NCBI RefSeq assembly: GCF_017307055.1
Contig: NZ_JAFLEQ010000003.1
Location: 181,747 to 245,746, forward strand
Source: Corynebacterium mendelii
GTDB lineage: Bacteria > Actinomycetota > Actinomycetes > Mycobacteriales > Mycobacteriaceae
Reading direction: 5' to 3'
Length of the DNA: 64,000 nt
Shown here: positions 34,036-41,910 of the stretch, piece by piece
Numbering within the stretch: the first letter of the stretch is position 1
Layout of the letters: the number at the start of each line of letters is the position of its first letter
The notes under the pieces: model-generated
Databases searched by the model: none
Seen by the model: the letters and a program-made list of their open reading frames with translations, nothing else
What the model was told of the DNA's origin: nothing
Translations under genes and position numbers: made by a program

Positions 34036-34985
34036 TGACCTCTCCTGATCCGAACCGCAGGCGTCCTGCCGGGCCCACCGGCCCCACCAACCGTCGCGCA
34101 CGCCCCCGCCGCCCGATCCGCGGTGCCGGGGATGACCGTGCCGCAGGCCTGGACCACCGGTCGGGTTCGCCGCAACACCGGGACACCCCGCCACAGGACC
34201 GCCCGGCCCGGCCGGACCGGGCCAGCCGCGGCCGGGGAACCAGGGGCGCGGGCACAAACAAAAAGAAAAACAAAGAGCAGCCCTGGTACATCGAAATTCC
34301 GCTGGTGATGGTGATCACCCTGGTTGTGGTGGCGTTGCTGCAGACATTCGTCGGCCGGCTGTACGTGATTCCCTCCCAGTCGATGGAACCGACCCTGCAC
34401 GGCTGTGCCGGCTGCACCGGGGACCGGATTTTCGTCGACAAGATGGTCTACGACTTCACTGATCCGAAGCCGGGGGATGTGCTGGTGTTCCGCGGCCCGC
34501 CGTCGTGGAACGAACACTACGAATCCCGCCGCAGTTCAAATCCGGTGCTGCGGGGGCTGGCCAACCTCGGCTCCTACGTGGGGCTGGTGGCCCCCGACGA
34601 AAACGATCTGGTCAAACGGGTCATCGCCGTCGGCGGCCAGACAGTGCAGTGCCGGGAAGGCGACCCGGGGGTGCTGGTGGACGGCCAACCGGTCGACTCC
34701 AGTTTCATTCTTGACCCGCCGGCCTACATGACCAATCCGGAGATTGGGTCGCAGGCCTGCGGCGGACCCTACTTCGGGCCGCTGAAAGTCCCGGAGAACA
34801 ACTTGTTCATGATGGGCGACAACCGCACCAATTCGGCTGATTCCCGCTACCATTTGGGCGACCAGTACCAGGGCACGGTCCCGGTGGACAATGTGGTGGG
34901 CAAAGTGCGGGTGATTGTGTTGCCCTTCGGCCGCATGGGAATCATCGACGATCCGGATATCCAGCACACACCTGCCGGCCGGTAG
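34035..34985 (+). CDS. lepB: Signal peptidase I, first copy
   Basis: 316 residues from GTG 34035. SPase I cleaves signal peptides of exported proteins at the outer membrane face. A long Arg/Pro-rich cytoplasmic N-terminus (1-82), one membrane span (about 89-106), then the catalytic domain: Ser116 in YVIPSQSMEPTL, and the general-base Lys193 in LVKRVIAVGGQ. The box [16 protein letters not shown] near the C-terminus is standard. Two Cys in [13 protein letters not shown] follow the Ser box, a corynebacterial trait. The next gene is a close paralogue, 131 nt downstream, with the same promoter layout, catalytic residues and C-terminal motif. The long basic N-terminus differs from that of the paralogue. 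Confidence 0.95.
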   Translation: MTSPDPNRRRPAGPTGPTNRRARPRRPIRGAGDDRAAGLDHRSGSPQHRDTPPQDRPARPDRASRGRGTRGAGTNKKKNKEQPWYIEIPLVMVITLVVVALLQTFVGRLYVIPSQSMEPTLHGCAGCTGDRIFVDKMVYDFTDPKPGDVLVFRGPPSWNEHYESRRSSNPVLRGLANLGSYVGLVAPDENDLVKRVIAVGGQTVQCREGDPGVLVDGQPVDSSFILDPPAYMTNPEIGSQACGGPYFGPLKVPENNLFMMGDNRTNSADSRYHLGDQYQGTVPVDNVVGKVRVIVLPFGRMGIIDDPDIQHTPAGR

Positions 34986-35102
34986 CCGACTTCGCATCCC
35001 CGGAGCAGGTGCTGGTACCCGCTGATCGGCGGGTGCCGGTGCGGCCCGGCGGCATCTGTGTTCCCGCTGTCCGGGGTACGCCCCGCACAGCCGGCCGGCT
35101 GG

Positions 35103-35117
35103 TAATCTTTGACGACG
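35103..35117 (+). promoter_or_regulatory. Possible leaderless promoter of the second lepB
   Basis: TAATCT (35103-35108) lies 8 nt before GTG 35117, mirroring the first copy; start context GTGACC is also shared. Confidence 0.45.
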
Positions 35118-35974
35118 TGACCACTCCCTCCCCGAACCGCAGGCGCCGGGCCGGTGCGCATTACCGGCGCATCGGTATGCACCGGAAACGTGCGGGTCAA
35201 AACGACAGGGCGTCTGTTTTCGAGCACTTGAAAAAACACCAGCACCCCGACGCCGACCAGGGGAAGCCGTGGTATATCGAGATTCCCGTCGTCATTGTGC
35301 TCACCCTGCTGGTGGTGGGGCTGGTGCAGACCTTCATCGGGCGGTTGTACGTGATTCCCTCGGAATCGATGGAACCGACCCTGCACGGCTGTGCCGACTG
35401 CACCGGGGACCGGATTTTCGTCAATAAACTCATCTACGATTTCACCGCCCCGAAACCCGGTGACGTGGTTGTGTTCCGCGGCCCGGCGTCGTGGAACGAA
35501 CACTTCGTCTCCCGCCGCAGCTCCAATCCGGTGATCAAGGCGGTCCAGGATGCGGGATCCTATGCCGGGCTGGTGGCCCCGGACGAGAACAATCTGGTCA
35601 AAAGGATTGTCGCGGTCGGCGGGCAGACCATCTCCTGCCAGGAGGGTGATCCCGGGATCATGGTTGACGGCACACAGATCGATTCCTCCTACATCCTCAC
35701 CCCGCCGTCCCGCCCGGAGAGCATCGACTACGGTTCCCGGGCCTGCGGCGGTAACTATTTCGGCCCCATCAAGGTGCCCGCGGGAAACGTCTATGTGCTG
35801 GGGGACAACCGCACCAATTCGGCGGATTCCCGCTACCATCTGGGTGACCGCTACCAGGGCAGTGTGCCGTTGAAAGACGTCATCGGCAAAGTACAGGCCA
35901 TCGTGCTGCCGCTCAACCGCATCGGCCCGGTCGACAACCCCGATATTCTCCACCCGCCAGAAGACGGCAACTGA
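35117..35974 (+). CDS. lepB: Signal peptidase I, second copy
   Basis: 285 residues from GTG 35117. Same family as the preceding gene and clearly a tandem duplicate: catalytic Ser84 in [12 protein letters not shown], Lys162 in [11 protein letters not shown], shared TGDRIFVNK, and [16 protein letters not shown]. One membrane span (about 55-73). The cytoplasmic N-terminus is shorter and His/Lys-rich, unlike the Pro/Arg-rich one of the first copy. The active site is intact in both, so neither looks like a pseudogene. Divergence in the N-terminus and substrate-side residues suggests different substrate preference or regulation; this is inference. Followed by rnhB after 149 nt, the usual neighbour. 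Confidence 0.95.
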   Translation: MTTPSPNRRRRAGAHYRRIGMHRKRAGQNDRASVFEHLKKHQHPDADQGKPWYIEIPVVIVLTLLVVGLVQTFIGRLYVIPSESMEPTLHGCADCTGDRIFVNKLIYDFTAPKPGDVVVFRGPASWNEHFVSRRSSNPVIKAVQDAGSYAGLVAPDENNLVKRIVAVGGQTISCQEGDPGIMVDGTQIDSSYILTPPSRPESIDYGSRACGGNYFGPIKVPAGNVYVLGDNRTNSADSRYHLGDRYQGSVPLKDVIGKVQAIVLPLNRIGPVDNPDILHPPEDGN

Positions 35975-36123
35975 CTTTACAGCACCCCCGGTGCGGCAGC
36001 GGGTGGGAGTTTTCAGGGCGAGGTGCAAAAAAATACCGGCAGAAATACCCGCCCCTGCCGGCGGGGCGATCGTTTTGCCGTTTTCATTCAGACAGTGCGA
36101 AAGGCCAGGGCGAGACAACCATC

Positions 36124-36888
36124 ATGGCGGCATCAACCCGCGGCAGGGCACGCACCGCATCCGGTGCTTCTGCCGCAGACCTTTCGGCGGTGCGGGACGT
36201 CCCCCGGATCCGGCTGCGGCATGTGGCGGGCCTGCGCACATTCGAGCATGCCATCGATTCCGCGCTGCTCGGGCCGGTGGCCGGTGTCGACGAGGCCGGC
36301 CGGGGTGCCTGCGCCGGGCCGATATCGATTGCCGCCTGCATCCTGCCCGACCGGCCGCTGCCGGAGCTGGCACGGCTGACCGACAGCAAAAAACTCACCC
36401 CCGCCGCCCGGGAGCAGCTGATGCCGGTCATTGAGCAGCTCGCCGTCAGTTATTCGGTGATCCTCATCGATAACGACGAGATCGACCGGCGGGGAATCCA
36501 GTGGGCCAATGTGTGCGGGATGCGGCGGGCTGTCGCCGCGTTGGACACCCCCGCCGGATACGTGCTCACCGATGCGGTGCCGGTACCCGGCCTGCCGGTG
36601 CCGCATATCCCCATGATCCGCGGTGACGGCCACGCCCGCTGCATAGCCGCGGCCAGTGTGCTGGCGAAAGTGACCCGTGACCGGGTGATGGTGCAGCTGG
36701 ACGGGCAGTATCCCGGATACGGTTTCGCCGGGCACAAGGGATACGGCACCAAAGCCCACATGGATGCGGTGCGCCGCCACGGAAAAAGCCCGGTGCACCG
36801 TTACACTTATGCCAACGTCGCCGCGGCCCACCGCGACTGGTGCGCAGCACAGTCACCCGCAGTGGACCGGACACGGACAGCACCGTGA
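36124..36888 (+). CDS. rnhB: Ribonuclease HII
   Basis: 254 residues. RNase HII cuts the RNA strand at ribonucleotides in DNA. Active-site motifs: [18 protein letters not shown] (Asp-Glu pair near residue 56), [13 protein letters not shown], the third acidic block with VLTDAVPVP, and the conserved [23 protein letters not shown]-terminal [16 protein letters not shown] is also standard. The N-terminal ~45 residues form an extension; a downstream start is possible, but ATG 36124 is the first good one. It precedes the DUF2469 gene by 66 nt. Confidence 0.95.
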   Translation: MAASTRGRARTASGASAADLSAVRDVPRIRLRHVAGLRTFEHAIDSALLGPVAGVDEAGRGACAGPISIAACILPDRPLPELARLTDSKKLTPAAREQLMPVIEQLAVSYSVILIDNDEIDRRGIQWANVCGMRRAVAALDTPAGYVLTDAVPVPGLPVPHIPMIRGDGHARCIAAASVLAKVTRDRVMVQLDGQYPGYGFAGHKGYGTKAHMDAVRRHGKSPVHRYTYANVAAAHRDWCAAQSPAVDRTRTAP

Positions 36889-36954
36889 AGTTTCAGTGCC
36901 GGCGATGCTGTTGTACCCCAGCCGATTGACAACGTTTAGGAGCAGGCGGAAAAA

Positions 36955-37263
36955 GTGAGCGCCGAGGAACTCGACAACTACGAAGCCGACGTCGAGCTGT
37001 CGCTGTACCGGGAATACCGGGATGTTGTCAGCCAGTTCTCCTATGTCGTGGAGACCGAACGGCGTTTCTACCTGGCCAACGCCGTGGAATTGATCCCCCA
37101 CAACGACGGCGGGGAGGTCTACTACGAAATCCGCATGTCCGATGCCTGGGTGTGGGACATGTACCGCTCGGCGCGGTTCGTTCGCTACGTCAGGGTGATC
37201 ACCTACAAAGACGTCAATATCGAAGAACTCGACAAGCCGGAGATGTTCGTCCCGGATTCCTGA
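36955..37263 (+). CDS. DUF2469 family protein
   Basis: 102 residues from GTG 36955. DUF2469 is a small acidic family restricted to actinobacteria and nearly always located between rnhB and yraN. Conserved features: SAEELDNYEADVELSLYREY, FSYVVETERRFYLAN, and VYYEIRMSDAWVWDMYR, all present. Function unknown; no membrane span or signal peptide. It likely shares the rnhB transcript and is followed by a very large hairpin at 37340. Confidence 0.93.
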   Translation: MSAEELDNYEADVELSLYREYRDVVSQFSYVVETERRFYLANAVELIPHNDGGEVYYEIRMSDAWVWDMYRSARFVRYVRVITYKDVNIEELDKPEMFVPDS

Positions 37264-37741
37264 TCACTCACCCCGTGTGACCGGTTGCAAGCGGACCGAC
37301 GGGCGCCGGTGGCAGGCGCGGGAAGAATAAAAAACACAGCGACAACCATCCCGGCAGGGGGCGGGGGCGTGCCCGAAAAGGTGGCAGCCCCCCACCGCCG
37401 GGATGGTTGTCGTCGTCTTCCGCCCCGTCCCCGGGGCCGGTTCGCCACCAAATGGGTGCCGGGAAATGACCTCTGCCCGGGTCAGGGGCGGGTGTGCGCC
37501 CATCCGGCGGGGGATACCGGCAGGGCAGCGGCGGGCCGGGAAAAGCTGTGGATAACCCGGATCCGTCCACCGGTTCGCTGCGGGTGGCCGGGCGCGTGCT
37601 GCGTGCTGTGCGGCCCGCCTGCGATGGTGACAGATACCACCTGTGCCGCCGGATACCAAACGGTGTCGGCGGGATGGGCGGATATCAACGACACAGGATG
37701 TCCCGCCCCCGGCGGGATCAGCGCGCCAAAGGACACACCCC
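37264..37741 (+). other. DUF2469-yraN spacer
   Basis: 478 nt without a supported gene. It contains the long hairpin at 37340-37412. No Shine-Dalgarno is evident before yraN; several A/T-poor stretches make promoter recognition unreliable. Confidence 0.4.
37340..37412. terminator. 16-bp inverted repeat downstream of DUF2469
   Basis: A perfect 16-bp stem (37340-37355 with 37397-37412) encloses a further G-rich/C-rich inner pairing. Read on the minus strand, it is followed by a run of T (A-run at about 37328-37333), so it looks like an intrinsic terminator for leftward transcription, and may end rightward transcription too. No leftward gene is annotated, which is odd. Confidence 0.6.
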
Positions 37742-38200
37742 ATGCTCATCACCCGCACCTACCACCCGCACGCGCCGAGAAACCGTCAGGTGGCGGCGCT
37801 ATTTCTCACCGACCGGAATCTTGCGGTCCGGGCCACCGGTGTGCGCTATCCCGGCGGGGAAGCCGACATCATCGCCGAAGACACCGACGGCACGGTCGTG
37901 GCGGCCTGCGTGGTGGGCGGCTGGCGGCGCACCACCGCATCATCGGCCCCGGTCACCAGGGGCCGTCTGAAGCTTCTGGCCACCGCCGCGAAAAGATTCA
38001 CCGCCCACCGGTCCCGGGCGGTGATACGCCTGGATGCGCTCACCGTCACCCCCGCGGACACCGGCGATGCCGGCGCATGCCCACGGCACCACCCCGGAGA
38101 CGACCACGGCCGCCACCGGAGGGAAGAAATCGTGGAAACCCCCGGTGGGCAGCGGTTTGTGGTCACCTGGTTCAAAGGTGTCGGCCGTGCCCGCAATTGA
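37742..38200 (+). CDS. YraN (UPF0102) homologue with lost nuclease motif
   Basis: 152 residues from ATG 37742. Position and N-terminal pattern (NRQVAALFLTDRNLAVRATGVRYPGGEADIIA) identify it as YraN-like. YraN proteins have a Holliday-junction-resolvase-like fold with a PD-(D/E)xK core: 'GEIDLIA...VFVEVK'. Here GEADIIA (Glu40, Asp42) remains, but the following strand is VVAACVVGG, with Ala and Val where Glu and Lys should be. The catalytic ExK is therefore missing. The C-terminus has an unusual His/Arg-rich insertion (CPRHHPGDDHGRHRREE). It overlaps the ComM-like gene and belongs with it and dprA in a block of degraded competence-associated proteins. Confidence 0.7.
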   Translation: MLITRTYHPHAPRNRQVAALFLTDRNLAVRATGVRYPGGEADIIAEDTDGTVVAACVVGGWRRTTASSAPVTRGRLKLLATAAKRFTAHRSRAVIRLDALTVTPADTGDAGACPRHHPGDDHGRHRREEIVETPGGQRFVVTWFKGVGRARN

Positions 38201-39749
38201 GGCGTTCACCGTGACCAGAATCGGGCCGGGATGTTTCATTCATCCGCTGGTGGCGACGTCGACGAAAGGAAACCACACGGTGGTCACCGACGACCCGGCC
38301 GATCCCTTCCGCGTCGGGCAGGCGATGCGGGTGGCCACCGCCCTGCGGCGCCGTGCCGCCACCGCCCCGACGGCACTGGTGACCGTCAGCCACAAAACCA
38401 AGCCGCCCGCCAACGATGTCACCGACACCGACCTGGCCTGCGCGGTGGCCGCCACCTTCAGGCACACCACCGACCCGGCGGTACGCACCCTGATCGAAAA
38501 AGCCGTGTTTTTGGGCGGGCTGGCCCCCAGCGGCACCGTCAAACCGGTCACCCGGCTGGCCGACCGCATGGTGTGCGCGGCCGCCTGGTCGCCTGTCGTA
38601 TTCGTCCCCCGCAGCCAGGCGCGTCAGGCCCAGGGGTATGCGGTCACCGTTATCGGGGTCACAGACATCAGTGACACCTGCCGGAAAATCCGGGACCTGG
38701 CCGCCGGCCGGGCACTGACCCGTGGCCCGCGGAACACCACCCGCCACAGCACCACCCCCGCCGCCGAGGTCCCACCACCACGCACCCCCACACCCCGCCC
38801 CGCAGCCGGGACACACCCCCGGCACACGCCGCCAACCGACTCCCGGTGGCCTGTCCCTTCCCCGCTGCCGGCCGCTGCCCCGGCAGATGCGGCAGATGCG
38901 CCGGGTGCGGCAGTAACCGGTGGCCCGACGGTCCGCCCGGCCGGTGCGGCGGTTGAGCGGCGGGCGGTCACCGCGCAGCTGGTGCTGGCGGTGGCAGCGG
39001 CCGGGGGACATGACCTCATCGCGCCGGGGCTGACGGCGGACACGGCACACCGGGTGGCCGGGATCCTTGCCCGGGCGGCAGGCGAACTGTTGGCCGACAC
39101 CACGCGGTCGACCGTGGTGATGCTGGACTGCCCGGGACCGGAGGATCTGGCGGAGGCTGTCCGGCCCCCAACAGCGGCCGTCGGCCGGGCGGGGGCCGGT
39201 ATCGGGGCAAGCGTTGTTGTTGTCACCGGGTATCTTCCGGCTGCCGCACGCCGCTGCCTGCGGCAGCTGCCGCAGGCCGGGACATGGGGCGGGGCAGCTG
39301 CGCCGCTGCAGATCATCGACGCCACCGCCGACCACGGCCCGGGGAAGGTGGAACGGTTGCCGGGCGCCGTGGTGGTGCCGGATACCGGCGACCTGGCCCG
39401 GCTTGCCGGGAAGGACCAGCTCGGATTCACCGGCGCCGGGACCGTGCCGCCCGCCGCGGCCAGGCGCGCCGCCGCCGGGCGGTGGCGCGCCCGCGGCAGG
39501 TCGGCGGCAAGCAACGCCCGCGTGGACTTTCCGGTCATCGCGGGTTTCCTCAATGACCTGCCCGGGGCCGGGCAGCTGGTGGGGCGGCTGCGCGGCCTGC
39601 CGGAGCCGGTGGGGCAGGCGGTCATCCGGGTTGCGTTCACCCTGGCGGATCTCACCGGGCGCGGGATCCCCTCGGCCGGGGATGTGGATCTGGCCCGCGC
39701 CATGGTCACCGGCCGGCAAACACGAAACCGGCGGAGAACAAAGCCGTGA
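38187..39749 (+). CDS. Degenerate ComM/Mg-chelatase-like protein lacking the AAA+ P-loop
   Basis: 520 residues from GTG 38187 (GTG 38178 also possible), overlapping yraN. It occupies the position of comM between yraN and dprA. The N-terminal domain is recognisable as ComM-like: DLACAVAATFRHTTDP, EKAVFLGGLAPSGTVKPVTRL (cf. 'vFLGELgLdGrlrpV'), and QARQAQGYAVTVIGVT. The C-terminal end RLRGLPEPVGQAVIRVAFTLADL resembles the ComM C-terminal helix bundle. But the whole middle is Pro/Ala-rich linker plus unrelated strands; no GxPGxGKT, no DE Walker B and no Arg finger were found. ATP-driven branch migration, the known ComM role, is therefore unlikely. It overlaps dprA by 4 nt (GTGA). Confidence 0.6.
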   Translation: MPAIEAFTVTRIGPGCFIHPLVATSTKGNHTVVTDDPADPFRVGQAMRVATALRRRAATAPTALVTVSHKTKPPANDVTDTDLACAVAATFRHTTDPAVRTLIEKAVFLGGLAPSGTVKPVTRLADRMVCAAAWSPVVFVPRSQARQAQGYAVTVIGVTDISDTCRKIRDLAAGRALTRGPRNTTRHSTTPAAEVPPPRTPTPRPAAGTHPRHTPPTDSRWPVPSPLPAAAPADAADAPGAAVTGGPTVRPAGAAVERRAVTAQLVLAVAAAGGHDLIAPGLTADTAHRVAGILARAAGELLADTTRSTVVMLDCPGPEDLAEAVRPPTAAVGRAGAGIGASVVVVTGYLPAAARRCLRQLPQAGTWGGAAAPLQIIDATADHGPGKVERLPGAVVVPDTGDLARLAGKDQLGFTGAGTVPPAAARRAAAGRWRARGRSAASNARVDFPVIAGFLNDLPGAGQLVGRLRGLPEPVGQAVIRVAFTLADLTGRGIPSAGDVDLARAMVTGRQTRNRRRTKP

Positions 39750-41044
39750 CAGACAGCCGAACGCCCCCGACAGCGCCAGCGGAGGATGAACGTGCCTGCC
39801 GGGCGTACCTGAACCTCGTGGCACCGGGATGCGATCCGGTGATCAACCGTGCCATCGGCGAGTGCGGCGGTATCGCCGGGGCGGCCGGTGCCATTGCCGG
39901 ACTGGGGATCGCGCTTCCCGGGTCCCTGGTGGCCCGGGTCCGGGCTTTGGGCGGCCGGGACGGTATCGGGCGGGCGGCCCGGCTGGCCGCGGCGCAGGGC
40001 CGCAGGGGCGTCCGGTTCATCTGCCCGGGCGATGCGGAATGGCCCGCCAGCCTGGAACGGGCCTTCAGGTTCGCTGCCCTGGGGGTTGGTGACCGCGCCG
40101 GGGAGTGCGCCGATACCGCCCATCGCCCGGTGGGCCTGTGGGTGGCGGGCGCCGCCCTGGCCACCGGATGCCGGGCCGCGATCACCGTCACCGGCTCGCG
40201 CCGCATCACCGACTACGGCCACGACACCACCCGCCGGCTGGTCGGGGGACTGTCGCGCCACGGGGTGGCCATTGCCTCCGGGGCGATGCCCGGCATCGGG
40301 CATCTGGCGGTGTCGGCGGCGCTGGCCGCCCCGGCCCGCCCGGCGCATCCGGCGGTGATGGTGCTGGCGGGCGGACACGACAGCATCGGCGACCACCGGA
40401 CCCGGCGGCTGGCCGGACAGGTGCGGGCCTGCGGCGGCACAGTGGTCACGGAATATCCGCCCGGCACCCCGGCAAGCTTCGCCCGGATGCTGGCCCGCAA
40501 CAGGCTGGCTGCCGCACTGGCCCGGGGAACCGTTGTGGTCGAGGCCCCCGAGGCCTGTGTGGCTTTGAACACTCTGCGGTGGGCGGGCATTGTGGGAAGC
40601 GTGGCGATGGCGGTTCCCGGCCCGGCCGGATCCCGCTGGTCGACCGGCTGCCACCGGGCGATCGCGGAAGGGGCGGCGCAACTGGTCACTGACTGGCGTG
40701 GTATCGCCGAACTGACCGGTGTGGCAGACGATCACCCCCGGTACCACGGCGTCTGTGGGCACACCGGCGACCGGTCGGGGGTGCCGGGGGAGTACAGCCG
40801 TGAGGAACTGGCGGTGTTGTCGGTGATCGGCACCCAGCCGCTGACCTACCGTACGGTGTGCGCGGCAACGTATCTTCCCCCTGCTCAGGTGACCCGGGCG
40901 CTGGTGAATCTGCACGCCCGGGGCGAGGTTGACTGCCACGGAGTGTGGTGGGCGCGGCCGGGGTCGGTGACTGACCGGGCCACGACCGCAGGAGGGGGTT
41001 GCGGATCGCGGTCAAACCCTATAGCCTTGGGCAGGCAAACCTAA
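39746..41044 (+). CDS. Divergent DprA-like protein
   Basis: 432 residues from GTG 39746, coupled to the ComM-like gene. DprA loads RecA onto incoming single-stranded DNA. The Rossmann-type core is visible: AITVTGSRRITDYG (145-158), TEYPPGTPASFARMLARNRL, ALARGTVVVEAPEACVALNTLRWA, and VAMAVPGPAGS. The DNA-binding glycine loop, normally 'SGGAxGID', reads SGAMPGIGH (178-186), so the second Gly and the Asp are gone. The 'acGvd..YP' loop reads LAGGHDSIGDHR. A C-terminal winged helix remains (EELAVLSVIGTQPLTYRTV). Length is normal for actinobacteria. DNA binding is probably altered; whether it still functions is open. Confidence 0.78.
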   Translation: MTDSRTPPTAPAEDERACRAYLNLVAPGCDPVINRAIGECGGIAGAAGAIAGLGIALPGSLVARVRALGGRDGIGRAARLAAAQGRRGVRFICPGDAEWPASLERAFRFAALGVGDRAGECADTAHRPVGLWVAGAALATGCRAAITVTGSRRITDYGHDTTRRLVGGLSRHGVAIASGAMPGIGHLAVSAALAAPARPAHPAVMVLAGGHDSIGDHRTRRLAGQVRACGGTVVTEYPPGTPASFARMLARNRLAAALARGTVVVEAPEACVALNTLRWAGIVGSVAMAVPGPAGSRWSTGCHRAIAEGAAQLVTDWRGIAELTGVADDHPRYHGVCGHTGDRSGVPGEYSREELAVLSVIGTQPLTYRTVCAATYLPPAQVTRALVNLHARGEVDCHGVWWARPGSVTDRATTAGGGCGSRSNPIALGRQT

Positions 41045-41570
41045 GCAACGGGGTTCGGGCTGGTTCCCCGGCTTGCGGCGCAACCACAGCGCCCGGTGGC
41101 CATTGTCTTGTCACACCGTGGGCTGCAACCGTCCGGTTGCCGCCCGTTACAGACGATGTCCACTGGTGGCACCCCCGCCTTGCGGTGTCACCGTCGGTGT
41201 GGGGGCGCCAGGGTTAGCACATGGGTGAGTCAGATACGGAAGGCGGCACGGCGGAACACTGTTTCCGCGGTGCCGCCTTTCCGTCTATTTCCCGCCCCGG
41301 AATGGTTGCCCGCAGCCGCGGCGGAGCCGGAAAACAGTGGCGGCGGTGTGTTGTGGCGCCGATTCTCCGGCCCGCGTGCTCGGGGTGGGGAAGGCACTGG
41401 CGGGGTTGCCGCAGGGATGCGGCCGCACTGTATCGCCTCGTGTCGGGGTGCGGCTTGGCCGTGGGGCGTCATAAAGGTCTGTACTATTAGGTTGTAAATA
41501 ATTCGGGTGAAAACTACGGGGCCGTCTGGGTTGTGGACGACGGTGCCTGTGCGGTTAAAAGGGCAAGACG
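41045..41570 (+). other. dprA downstream spacer with terminator
   Basis: 526 nt without a supported gene. A strong imperfect hairpin lies at 41236-41284. Near 41485 an A/T-rich patch (TACTATTAGG and TTGTAAATAATT) is the likeliest promoter for the small membrane protein at 41571. Confidence 0.45.
41236..41290 (+). terminator. Terminator-like hairpin after dprA
   Basis: About 20 bp of stem (41236-41256 with 41263-41284) interrupted by one bulged T and one mismatch, then TCTATTT. It probably ends the yraN-comM-dprA transcript. Confidence 0.6.
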
Positions 41571-41831
41571 ATGTCCGGATTTTCTTTCTACGGAAAGCAC
41601 CGCCCCAGGGTGCTGGTGGCGGTGGCCTGGTTGCTGGTTTTCGCAAGCGTCCTGTTGCTGATGCTGTCCCCCGGCATGCCGGGGACCTATCTTGCCTTCA
41701 GCGTTGCCGCCGGGCTGGTGGTGATCGCGCTGGCGGTGAAATTGAAAAGCATCCTGCTGCTTGTCGCCGGCAGTTGTGTCGCGGTGTCCTACTACGGCAT
41801 GGCTTTGATGATGATGTCGGTTACCCCCTAG
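41571..41831 (+). CDS. Small three-span membrane protein
   Basis: 86 residues; AAGGGCAAG lies upstream of ATG 41571. Three hydrophobic spans (about 13-32, 40-56, 60-80), a basic start (YGKHRPRVLVAVAW), and Met-rich end (MALMMMSVTP). The codon third-base pattern fits a true gene. No known family. It lies between dprA and xerC. It could be a small stress or wall-associated membrane protein; no evidence for a specific role. Confidence 0.65.
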   Translation: MSGFSFYGKHRPRVLVAVAWLLVFASVLLLMLSPGMPGTYLAFSVAAGLVVIALAVKLKSILLLVAGSCVAVSYYGMALMMMSVTP

Positions 41832-41897
41832 ATTTCAGGGGCGGGTGAATCCGGGGTGGGCGGTTTATGGGCGGGGCGAGGGCGGGGGCGGTTGTTT

Positions 41898-41910
41898 TAC
41901 AGTGGTGCCA
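41898..41910 (+). promoter_or_regulatory. Leaderless promoter of xerC
   Basis: TACAGT (41898-41903) lies 7 nt before ATG 41910, with no ribosome-binding site. The spacing fits transcription from the start codon and selects this start over an upstream in-frame codon at 41856. Confidence 0.5.

Noticed and set aside
38624-40939. 771-residue antisense frame over the ComM-like and DprA-like genes
   Set aside because: Composition (Ala/Pro/Arg/Ser/Gly) and lack of motifs mark it as a shadow; the plus-strand frames overlap in operon fashion and keep family blocks.
41096-41497. Possible 133-residue gene between dprA and the small membrane protein
   Set aside because: It crosses the terminator-like hairpin at 41236, has no ribosome-binding site, and its composition is random.
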